Positions 1 to 11,270 of a stretch of 64,000 bases of DNA are shown one piece after another. The position numbers were made by a program, and so were the translations under genes. The number at the start of each line of letters is the position of its first letter. Position 1 is the stretch's first letter. The notes below the pieces were generated by a model, which saw only the letters and a list, made by a program, of their open reading frames with translations, had not been told where the DNA came from and ran no database searches. This DNA comes from Hyperoplus lanceolatus (Eukaryota; Chordata; Actinopteri; Uranoscopiformes; Ammodytidae): the NCBI GenBank assembly GCA_026929865.2, contig CM049409.1, positions 11,729,952-11,793,951 of the forward strand. The letters are read 5' to 3'.

Positions 1-500
1 CCTGAACTGTGGGGAAACTGTTACTTTGCTGCAATAGAAGGAAATGTTTTCATTGTGTTTTGAATAAAGAGGAGTATTCCAAGACTGTCTGAGGGTTCAT
101 TTATTGTTCAAATATATGATAGATGGATGGATCTAACGTGACTGTGCTCGGAGCACCGGGCAAATATCACAATACCCATCAAAGGTCTGAGAAGATTCAC
201 TTCAGCAATTTTTTTAGTATACTTTTTTTTTTTAATTTGCCCCTGAATGTGAAGTGCACATTTGTGATATTTTACAGGAGCAAAGTGTGAAATTTTCTTT
301 TAAATCATGTATGTTCAGCAAACAGATACTAGAAGATACCCATGCATACAAAATAGGTTCATCCAATTTACGTATGACACAAACATGACATCTTAAAAAA
401 AAAAGGATATACAAAATTAATTTTACATTACTTTAAATAGTCATAGAGCGTTTTAAATGGCGTTTAAAAAGTGAAAACATTATATCAAGTCTATGGAGAT
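1..500. other. Left-edge flank upstream of DYNC2LI1
   Basis: No coding exon is recognisable. An AATAAA hexamer at 63-68 is followed by T/GT-rich sequence and could be the 3' end of a plus-strand gene lying to the left. In human the neighbour on this side is PLEKHH2, but nothing here identifies it. The rest is AT-rich single-copy-looking sequence. Confidence 0.3.
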
Positions 501-504
501 AACA

Positions 505-523
505 ACTACATTTCCCACAATGC
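505..523 (+). promoter_or_regulatory. ZNF143/SBS-type promoter motif
   Basis: ACTACATTTCCCACAATGC matches the long ZNF143 (Staf) binding motif, whose core is ACTACAA-TTCCCA-AATGC, with few differences. It lies about 110 bp upstream of the proposed DYNC2LI1 start codon, a usual position in housekeeping vertebrate promoters. The match was made by eye and binding is inferred. Confidence 0.6.
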
Positions 524-563
524 CCATTAGGAAAAAGACACGATTTCATCACCGTGCGCCGCC

Positions 564-577
564 GTTACTCTGGCAAC
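564..577 (+). promoter_or_regulatory. RFX X-box candidate of DYNC2LI1
   Basis: GTTACTCTGGCAAC is close to the palindromic X-box GTTGCCATGGCAAC bound by RFX factors: one half-site is perfect and the other has substitutions. It is 57 bp upstream of the proposed ATG. RFX control of ciliary dynein-2 genes is well established, and the worm orthologue xbx-1 is named after this motif. A functional X-box is a strong inference. Confidence 0.65.
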
Positions 578-634
578 GTTTGGGTTTGGCTAGCAAGCTA
601 GTTTGTTGACTTTGCATGTGAAACATCAAATTTG

Positions 635-3600
635 ATGCCTAAAATAAGGTGAGGTTAAGTTGTAATCTTTTTCACAATGTTGGACATTATTACAGACATA
701 ATAACACGTTTCTTTGTAACACCGTGTCGCTTTATGACACGTATGTCGCAGCTCGGACACGCTATGGGAGCTGGCGGCGGCGGAGGTCCAGAGTCAGGAG
801 ACTGAAACCGGGGAGGAGGACAGAGGAGAAACGGTCTGCGAGAGGAATGTGTTTCTAATGGGGAGCAAGGCTGGGGTGCGTTTATCACTAATAATAGAGC
901 ATCTATGTATTTTTAATGGAAGCACTCTTATGTTCTCATTAGCTACAGCTCTTCGCTTTTTTTTCCTAGGGTAAAACATCGATTCTCCTAAGATGCCTCG
1001 AAAGGTGAGTGTGCGTGTGCTACAGCCAGGTATCAATCAACTCCTAAACTAAGTAATTGTAGCCTCATGATAAAACCAGAATTTGACAGTATTTTAATTC
1101 TAGTATATTTATTATTCTTATTTTTTTTGTATGTTGCATACAGCCAGAGATTTGAGAATTGAATTGACATGATGACTGCCCCTGTATTTGTTGTGTATAG
1201 GCTATGATAAAGAAAGAAAGTTGACAGTAAATGTATTTATCTTTTTTCTTATGTTGTAATACAACAATTTTATTTTTTTTGTTATTGACCAGGGATGAAC
1301 CATCCAAACCAACTCTGGCCCTGGAGTACACTTTTGGCAGACGAGCCAGAGGACACAACACAGTAAGGAAGATCTGTTGTCTTGAAAACTTTGGACTCTT
1401 AATTTCTTTTTGTAAAATACACACAACCTAACCCCTAACCTAACCCTTATATACTGAGACTGTCTCAAATCATGCATCTTTATTTCAATTTTAATGAATG
1501 AGCTGTGTGTAAGGTTAACCCCTGTAAAGAGATACTACAAATGGATGCAGATAAACTAATTCATCTTCATGTTACTTGATATATCTACCCATTCTACTGA
1601 CTAACTTTTTTCCAATAAGTACCTTCCATTAAGTTAATGCTGCAAAAATGTATATATACAGTATATACATATATTTTACAATTGCACACAATACAACTGA
1701 TGGTGGTTTACTCTTTCAGCCCAAATACATAGCCCACATATGGGAGCTGGGAGGAGGGACCTCTTTGTCAGACTTGGTCCAGATCCCCATCTCTCCTGTC
1801 AACATCAGGTAGGCTAACACTTACTTACACACATTGCTAAAGGTGTCTTATAGGTCTGAACCTCAGTGCTGTAGAAACACCTCCCTTTATTTTTCCCAAC
1901 AGGTCTCTCTCTGTCATCCTCACTCTGGACCTTTCCAAACCCAACGTCCTATGGGGAACCTTGGAGAAGCTGCTGCAGGCCGCACAAGCTCAATTAGAGA
2001 AAGTCTCTTCCCAGGCTCAACAAGCACAGAAGGCCAAAGCTGGAGCCAAACACCAGACGGCTGTTCCCCCAGCAGCACGCGTCTTAGCCAAAGACTATCC
2101 TGTAAGAATTCAGCTCATTGCAATCGCGCCTTTGTCATTGTCATAATCATTTTGGTCGGTCCAGTTCATTGATAGTAGCATGTTTGAACTAGTTTGTATA
2201 ATACTTTCTTTGTAGATTTTTGTCCAGTGTAAATATGAACTGGTCCATGTATCCTGATAAACTGTTACTCTGTCAACAGGACAGAGAGTTGATCAGTCCC
2301 TTTCCTGTTCCTCTGCTCATCATTGGCAGCAAATATGACATCTTTCAGGTAAAACACACGCTTCAACCTAAACTTTACCTTTGGATTTGGTCTCATGCGT
2401 GATTCATTCCAAATTTTTGATATTTTCATATTATTCATTCATAGAAGTCCTTTTAAAAAGTTTTTATTGCGTTTTAGTCGCAGTAACGGAGGTGCGATTT
2501 CTCACTTACTTTTTTTCCATCTTTGTTGCAGGAATTTGACTCTGACAAGAGGAAAGTGGTTAGTAAAACACTGCGTTTTGTTGCCCACTACAACGCAGCT
2601 TCACTTATTGTAAGTCGGATGTTTACATTTAACATAACATTTGATTAAAACTGCAACAAAACAAAAATCCTGCTTTTTCTTTCAATTGAATCCATCCATT
2701 ATATCTAGCTGTTGCTTTTCCTCTTTTAATTTTGAAAATGTTTTCTTTCTGTTCTTGTGTCAAAACTTTTCATCAGTTTACGAGCATCAAGACGGAGAGC
2801 CTGATGTCCAAAACTAAGAGCTTCTTCTCCCATATTGCTTTTGGTCTGGACAGAGGGTGAGGGGGGCACCACATTTTATAGGTGTTAAAATGTGTTGAAA
2901 CCTATTTAAGTATGTCAAACTGTTTTTATTACATCTTTTATGTTATGATCAGGAAAACAGTGTGCTTGGACTCCAACAAGCCTCTCATAATTCCAGCCGG
3001 CTCTGACTCCTTCAGTCAAATAGGTAAGCACAGCACCACTCGGTGGCCAAGCGCAGTTATGCCTTCAAAATGGAATAAAGAAGCTATTGTTGTGCTCTGT
3101 TATTAGATGCACACCTCATCGGGAGCCAACTTGATATTCGATTCATGTGAAGATGATCATGCAATATTGTGTTTAAAGCAATACATCCATTGCTTTAGGT
3201 TCCCCTCCTTCCACTGATGGGGACATTACTTCTTTGCATGCCAAAAACCCAAAGGACCTTTGGAAGAAAGTCTACGAGCGTGTCTTCCCCCAAGAGGTAG
3301 CTCAGTCACTGAAAAGGCTATTGCAAAATGCAACTGATGTAGCCTCTGCATATTTAAGGGAACACCCTTTTTTCAATGTTTCTCTATTCATCTGCCTGTC
3401 TTTGCAGAATACCGGTGAGCAGAGGGAACTGAAGGATCCAGCCAAGGACCCACAGTACAGTGAGCCTCAGATTGATGCTATGAGAGCCCAGAAAGACCAG
3501 GTAACCAATCACATGCTTGTATTGTATCACATGTTACGGCTACGGTGTTGTGTGAGTGCCGTGGAAAAGCACCTCATTCACCTGTGATTCTGGACTGACT

Positions 3601-4550
3601 GTGCTACTCAGTGTCATGACTCAATAGTTTGTAGCACAGAGGTCTAATACATATCAGTGCTTAATGGCCCTGACCCATGACCTCCATGTGAGGAGGAACA
3701 GGGACTGAGGAAGAGAATATACTTTAAAATTAAAACAGAAATGAAGAAGAGTAGCATGGGAGATATAACACTACGTTTTCAAGTTGATTAAGAAGTTAGA
3801 TTTAATGAGAGTGACATTTCATCCATGAACCCTGAAAAGAAGCATTCTCTCCTTGTTATTATTTAATTTGGTTTATGTGTGACACAAAAGGCCCCCCTCC
3901 AGCCATGAGCATCAAAGTGTGCAGGGTTTTTATTAACATTACATTATTAGTACTTTCATTTGGTTTAAAGAGATTACTTAAAAAAACATAAATGGATTCA
4001 GGTGTTGCCCATAGATCTGCTGTTGAAGACTTGGTGTTGTGTACTGTGCTCCACACCCATCTTAAAGAAGGGTAATGTTCCATAGTAACCTCCTGTCACT
4101 CTGTGCCTTGCATGTCATTGTTTGTTCAGTCATGGTGTCATTAACAGGCTGTTATATTATATATTATATACCTGTGACTATAACCTCAGAGATAAGTCTA
4201 ATTAGTGTCCCTGCCGGCCTGACCAGGTGCCACTCAGGCAATTGAACTGCAGTAAACTCATATTGCTGTTATCACTGACTGAGTCTCACCTGATCCTAAA
4301 CATTGGAGTGTATTATCATCACATTCGTGTCCCAGAGCTAAACAGTAAGCATCTGTTTTTTTGTAAAATAAATCCCTGCCATCTTTCCAAATTCCTTTTC
4401 ATTGCTTTCACAAAAAATCCTTTTGCCCATCTGGATTAAATAATCCTTCATTACACTTCTGTCTTTCTGTCTGCATCCGTTTATTAGGAGCTGGAGCAGT
4501 ACAAGAGGAATGCAGCTAAGTCATGGAAAGGACTGGAGCTGGACACATGA
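635..4550 (+). CDS. dync2li1: Cytoplasmic dynein 2 light intermediate chain 1 (complete, 13 coding exons)
   Basis: Light intermediate chain of dynein-2, the retrograde intraflagellar transport motor of cilia. Exons: 635-648, 752-875, 970-1004, 1293-1362, 1720-1808, 1903-2101, 2280-2348, 2532-2609, 2777-2856, 2953-3023, 3199-3296, 3408-3500, 4488-4550. All junctions are GT-AG and phases close to 1083 nt, giving 360 aa against 351 in human. The tiny first exon (MPKI plus part of Ser5) was chosen because the frame of exon 2 is closed by an upstream TGA, and joining gives SSDTLWEL, parallel to the human N-terminus. A P-loop, GSKAGGKTS, spans residues 42-50 across exons 2-3. Hallmarks [25 protein letters not shown] and LRFVAHY match the family. 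The C-terminus ends [11 protein letters not shown]-box and ZNF143-type motifs lie just upstream. The 3' end faces ABCG5. Confidence 0.96.
3501..4487 (+). other. DYNC2LI1 last intron, no feature seen
   Basis: This is the largest intron of the gene (987 bp). It joins the exon ending AQKDQ to the final exon beginning ELEQY. I see no exon, repeat family or RNA gene in it, only AT-rich sequence. Confidence 0.6.
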
Positions 4551-4697
4551 GAGATAATCAGCTTCATGGTCACACACATGCACACACAGCATAAACATGT
4601 AAAGGCAGTTCACATTTTTGCATTATTTATTTCCCTTTGTGTAATTTTGTTTTCTTATTGCTCTACTTGTATACTGATGATGAAATGTGTTATCAAA

Positions 4698-4703
4698 AAT
4701 AAA
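4698..4703 (+). terminator. DYNC2LI1 polyadenylation signal
   Basis: An AATAAA hexamer lies about 150 bp after the DYNC2LI1 stop codon and is followed by T-rich sequence. This gives a short 3' UTR. Confidence 0.7.
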
Positions 4704-5292
4704 CCGTTTTACATTCTTACAATAGACATCATTTCCTGTCCATGACACATTACAATCAAACAACATTTAAAGAAAAACAATGACATGCTATACCCAGTTG
4801 GCATTGTACAGTGATACACAGCAGTCTGTCATTTAATTTTTAATTAAACGTGTGCTTCATGTTACATGAAGTTTACATCTAACATGTTGTTTATACTTTA
4901 ATATAAAAATAATTAATTAGGCATTTGTGCAAAATACACTAAAGTGCCTATTAAATATATACAGAAGGTTGAATCCATACAGTCTCTCTTAGTCGTAGGT
5001 GAAACAGAAGCTCTGAGTATTTGTAATTTGCATCATTACTCTAAATTGTATAATACTTTGTTCTGTAAAATGTTAAGGTAAAAGTGCTTGCACAGCAATA
5101 TTCATTTAATGTTAGAGAGAAGGGATGAGTGCAAACGCAGCCATAGTACTCCGGTGTACCTCATCTTCACTTAATAACATCATACTGATTACAATACTGC
5201 ACTCTCAGTCTGTTTTTCGATTTGCAGAGCCAAACTCAGTGTAGCTCCTTTTTTAAGCAGAGGATTCTCCCACAGATGTGTGTCTGTGGTTT
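4704..5292. other. Tail-to-tail spacer and ABCG5 3' UTR
   Basis: AT-rich sequence between the convergent 3' ends of DYNC2LI1 and ABCG5. It must contain the ABCG5 3' UTR. No AATAAA is obvious on the minus strand, though several ATTAAA-type variants occur. The stop codons of the two genes are only about 740 bp apart. Confidence 0.5.
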
Positions 5293-5837
5293 TTAGTGAC
5301 GTGCAATCCTGTCTCTGATCTTATAGCTGATTATGCCCAGCAGCAGGAGGGCAGGGAGGAAGGAGTATAGGAGAATGAAGTCTAGTGTGTATCGGGACAG
5401 AGCACCAGGATAGCCCTGGTCGATGATCTGATCACCTTGAGTGATCAGACAGGCTCCTGGCAAAGGTTTGGTAGTATCTGCAACAACACAACACCACAAA
5501 GAAAAGAGTTGACAGCTATCTGGTTTTAAAGACACAACTTCAGCAGCATCAAACAGTGAAATTATAATGACTAAGTAAATCATAATTAGATCATCAGCAG
5601 AATTATAATTTGTTACAAAGAAGTTAATATTACAAATAATCTTTATATTCCATCACATGCAGTAGTTCCTAAACAGAAATCATTAAAGTGGATTGTGAAT
5701 CAGCTATGAATTATATTTCCTGAATTTGAAAATGTGATCAAGGAACAGATTTTCTTACAAGGGCAAATCTTTTTCCCAGAGTCTTCTACGGGTAGTGATG
5801 TACATTAACAACAATACACATTGATAATACACATTGA

Positions 5838-5913
<76 letters not shown>

Positions 5914-8900
5914 ATTATCTACTGCAGCAATACAATTTACATTTGGGGATGTATAGTATCTATTGCAGTCAAAAAATGGCCACCATATGCAAAATGTAAC
6001 AAATATAGAGTGACTAAAATTGGACGGACAGAGTCTGTGAGCTGCATTTACAACGATTAAAGTTAAATGATTATAATTATGGGTCACTTTTCATTCTCAG
6101 GGTAGGTTGACATAGAGGATGCTCCCATGGTAAAAAAACAAACCACTTACTGCATGTGAAGTCTAGTCCATGGAACTCAGTGACTATGAGCAGCTCACAG
6201 CTGTACTTCTGGAAAGTCAGGTAGCTGAGCCACTGGAAGACCTGTGGCATCTGCTGGGTGCTTCTGTTGAGAAGAACAGGACAGAAAGGTGTGTTACCAG
6301 TAGCATATGTATGGATAGTAAGCAGTGGTCATTATAATACCTGATAAAAGTTCCCTTATACAGGGTCTAAATCAATCCAATGTACCTTCACTTCCTAAAT
6401 AAATAAAAAGCGTAATTAGCATCTCACCTTAGGAAGCCAGATCCCACTAAGATCCCTGCAATATTGAGCAGTGCCACTCCAGTGTTGACCATGTTAGGGT
6501 CTTGGACCACTCCTAATAGCACCACAGTCAGCAACTCACCTTAGGAAAAAACAAAAAACATACTAATATAGGCAACTAAAAGCCTTAAATAAAAAAGAAT
6601 AATGGGATATGGAGATAAGCAGGTGAGCCATAATCCTCCAAGATGACTGTCTTTCTCTTAATGTTTTCAGCTCACCTATGATATGTGGCACCAGGACCAC
6701 AGCAGTGAAACACAGGAAGCGCAAGCTGTCGGGGTGCATCCCCACCGTCCTGAGAAGCACAACAAAATTGAATAGACACAATAAGAGTTGGTCTTAGGAA
6801 AGGTTGGGTTTAAGTTGAGGGTACCCATACCATTATATCCAACACTTACTACCCACCAGTAAAGAAAGGAGGTGAAGATGAAAACACTGAGGATGCTGAA
6901 GGGCAGGATGTGGAAGATGTAGGCCAAGAACATTTGCCATTTACTGTACAGACCATCCTGGCTCTCCTGATCGCTGATGGCTCGCACCGCCGGGACTGTG
7001 AAAAACAGTAAAAGACAATGAGAGACAGCAGTAAACGTTATGACTCTTACTGAAAAATTGTAATACTGAAAGCCCAAGAAGCTCCTCATTAACAGCAAAA
7101 CATTTAAAGTACTTGTTCAATAATACTCGTGGAGTACTTTTTCCACTATCTTGCTCAGGGTTAGTGCCTGATGGTTAAGATTCTTCAACTTTTTTAGGGC
7201 GACCATGTTTTGAAATCTTGATTCTGACCAGAGATACATCATAAAACAAATATTGTATGTTGCTCCGTCCCATCACTAAAACCACTTCCATGAAGACCAG
7301 AGGACTCCAGGAGCCTGAACCTCAGTACTCAATGTTCTATGTATATAAAGCTTGTCTTTTACCATCTGACCTGCAGATTTGCTATTGGTTCAGCAAGTTA
7401 TCCAGACAACTCACCAAACCTGTTTCTTGGAACAAACTATAAATCGGTAGTTTATCCTTGAGTCGTTATCTAAGAGATTCAAGGTCAGTATGATATCCCA
7501 AATTATAACCTCTGGCTGCTTGGGTGCTTATGGAGTGCTTTTAATTACCTTTAAATTGTAGTGTGACTTCTACTAAACCCAGTGTTTTATCACACCTCTT
7601 ACCCTCAGTATCTGTGACAGGCAGAGCCCTAAAGCTAAGATGTTAAGATTCAGCTGATAACTGTTGGCACCATTGATGAGATAATCATCCTATACAGTCT
7701 TTATCCTTGACATGTTCAATGTCTCTATATAATCATCATCATAAAATTATGCAAATTATTTTAACCTTCTTTAAACTTAATTTACCTGTAGAATTCTCTG
7801 TGTAAATAAAAAAACAAAATCTGTGTATTGCTCCAAAAAGTTACAAACAGCACAAAAAAAAACATTTCACAAGAAAAGACTTACATTTTTCAGAACTCTT
7901 TAATGACTTGTCAAATCGCCAATTGAATGAATCTCATTGACCTCACACCCTTAACACAAAGAGCTGTATAAAAGCACCACCCAGTTCCTAACATAGTTAA
8001 GACAGCAATGATATATAATATTTATACAGATTCAGATTTGTTCAGCTAATTATTTCTCTTTTTCTGTCCACAGTAGGTGTGAGGCAGTTGAGGTTACCTT
8101 AGGTCATAGACACTGCTATAAATACTAACCATGGCACTTGCATTTAGAGTAAAGGTCATTCACCCGCTTGTAGTTAGTCTAAAACTGCACATGCAAAGGA
8201 CAAACCCTAATCTAACACTGTGTAAATCCAGAACAGATAACAAATTTAATCTTTATGCAAATACTCCTGAAATCAAAGCTATTCTTATAATTAAAAATTG
8301 TATTTACATTTGGCAACATGACTTTAGTAATACTATAATTTAACTTAAAAATCGTCCCCTAATCTTTTACTCTAACCTAGAAACAGTGAAAGTACATCAA
8401 GTGTCTTGATGCTTTTCACCAAGCAAAATCCAAGCCTGACTCTGCATATTGTTGCTTAAGGGAACAAAAATACTAACACCTTTCACCTACTGACAAGAGA
8501 TATGTGAACTTGCGTGGCTGAGATAAAGACGTTTGAAATCTTGCCTTTTTATAAAGATAACAGATCACTTTTCAGACCACACACAGACCTCATAAACTTA
8601 AGAGGTTATCATATCCACCTCATGTCTCTATTTACAGGGTGATGTTATCAGAGGGAACTTAAGTTCATACACAGCTACAGCTTGAATTATGTTTCGTATT
8701 ATGTCTTGTATATTCCAGTTATAATTGAGAAGTTTGCAATGTAACAACCTTGGGTTTTCAGACAGGATGTTCAATTTCCGTGTTTTGTTTTTTAGTGGGA
8801 GCAGTTACAGTATAAATGTACTTACGTCAAATTACAGAAAAAAACTTGGAGTGAAATGTATCTTTCTCTCTCTGTGTACAGATGTATGGTGTTGGTGGAA

Positions 8901-9868
8901 CTCACAGAGAGCTACAGCATTCAGCATGCCAGTGTAGGGTGAAGCACCAATGCTCTGATAGATGATGCCAATGCGGTCCTGCACCGCGCCTTTGGTGACG
9001 TCGTTGTCCAAATTCATCACAAAGAAGGCCACAAAGAGGCCGTAGATCAGGTTCTGGGATAGACGCATCACAACACCCATCCTGTCCCTGGATAGGTTTC
9101 TTAACGTCCGCCTAACATACAAAACACAGATGGAAATACAGTACATGTAAACACACACGAAGGGCCTATGTGTTCTTAGGTACAAATTCATACAGCAACA
9201 CACAACGGGCAGAAGGGAGAACTGTTCTGATGAGAGAAACACAATAAATAAAATAAAATAATAGGGATGACAGATGATTTTGAAGAAGAGGAATGAAGAC
9301 TCTGGTCAGCAGCACTGACCTAAACAGAACTTCCAGTTTGGCTGCACCGCCGGGCGACTCTTTGCTCTTGAAGGGGATGGCCGGCTTGTCCGTCCGCTGC
9401 AGGCTTTGCTCCGTTTTTACCAGCATGCTCTGGTAGATGTCAGACCTCTGGTAGGATGAAGTGATCTCATGCATGCGATTGAAGGTGGCTGCCTCCCTCT
9501 CACTGTTGCGTGTGTCCACTGAGGTGAAGTCAACTGTTTAACATCACACGCAAATGTGGATGTTTTAATGTCTATGCAACGCAGACTTCACTCTTTCAGA
9601 TACTGTGTATTCTCAATTTGTAAATGTGCTTTGTGCAGCTACAATGTATATCAAGAATACAGTGCATAATCCAGGACCATAGCACAAAGTACCGTAGATG
9701 TCAAAGGGGTTGCAGTACTCTGGACACTCGTATCCACATTGGCTGAAGAAGTCCACCATCTCTTCTGGCTGCCCACAGAACACCAGCTCTCCACGGCTCA
9801 TTATAGCTATCCTGCTGAACACCTGAATCACACACACAGACAAAGACAAAGACACAGACACACACACA

Positions 9869-9921
<53 letters not shown>

Positions 9922-11225
9922 GACACACCAACACATAGTTTAACTACAACACGTGATCTTTTGTATTGGTAGAAAATGGGGAGCTTTCATTTCATGTGGA
10001 TATTGTTTTAACCCATTGATGACTATGGCAATCTAGGATGCATGTCCTTAATGCCTGAGGGTTTTCTGAAAAAATAGTACGAATTGTCAAGTCTACCAAA
10101 ACCTTAATATCTAAGCCTGTGTAGCACATAGAAACATGAAATAAAATACATTTAAAAGTTAAGGTTCACAGGTTTTATTTAAACATGCTCCCTTAGCGCT
10201 TACAAACCAACAAATATTTCTAAAAATCGTCAAAATTAGATTAATTAGAAAATTATTAAATATTGTTAATAAATAGATGCAATGTGTTGTGTGATTTTCG
10301 TCAGTAGTCTATAGTAGACCTTGATTCTGCGCACCAAACGCCACTAACTGTTCCGTCGTCGACATAGGGCGTATTTTTATTATTATTTTGTTTTATTTTT
10401 TATTTTTTATTTTTTTGATTGACGTGATTTTCGGCAAACCACACAACTTTTGGGTGGTCACGTGGTCTTAAAAAAATCAACAGAACCCACCTCTTGTGTA
10501 TTTGAACCAAAGACAGTGCATTCTATGCTGGGAATGCCATGAAAATTAGATAAAGTAATAATGCTGCGCGATGCAGCATCAGGCAGGAGAGCCAATGTGG
10601 CATCGCGCAGCAGCCGTCATCAATGGGTTAATGTAGTCCCGAAAAATGTGAATCTATCCTTTAAAGGAAGTTTCAGTCTTTTTATCACTTTCTCTCCACT
10701 CTCTTTTTTTGTATCTCCAAACCCACCCTGAAGAGCTCGGAGCGTGGTTGGTGGATGGTGACTATGACGATGCGGTTCCTCCGGGCAAGCTCCGCCAGCA
10801 GCACCACGATCTGATTGGCTGTCATGCTGTCCAAGCCAGTGGTCGGCTCATCCAATAGGACCACCCCTGCAATGACATCATGACCCACATGCAGCTTTCG
10901 TCACAGGGAATATTGAGATTGAGAGAAAAAAAGGCAGGACAATAACCCCTTTTCTTTGTTTGAGGTGGGAACTTTTTAAATGTACTTTTCTTAAGTGGCA
11001 CATGCGGGACTCTCAGTTGGGCCAACTTAACTTGTGCAGATAAGTGTGTGCTTTTTTTTTTTTACCTTTTTCTTTTTTTCAGTTAATTACCCTAATTAGG
11101 ACAATTAAAAGATTGCCTCTTTGCATTATGAACGCAGAGTGGAATTAGCAGATGCTTTAATTGTGAGATTAATTCATTTCCTGGTTGATTGGAAAGGCAG
11201 TGAATGGGAACTCTTCATTACTCTA

Positions 11226-11270
<45 letters not shown>

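Noticed and set aside
649..888. Open frames on both strands over the DYNC2LI1 second exon
   Set aside because: The true frame joins 635-648 to 752-875; the others are shadows with no downstream continuity.
5755..6087. Poly-Asn or poly-Ile/Val protein
   Set aside because: It is a translation of the (ATT)n(GTT)n microsatellite within an ABCG5 intron.
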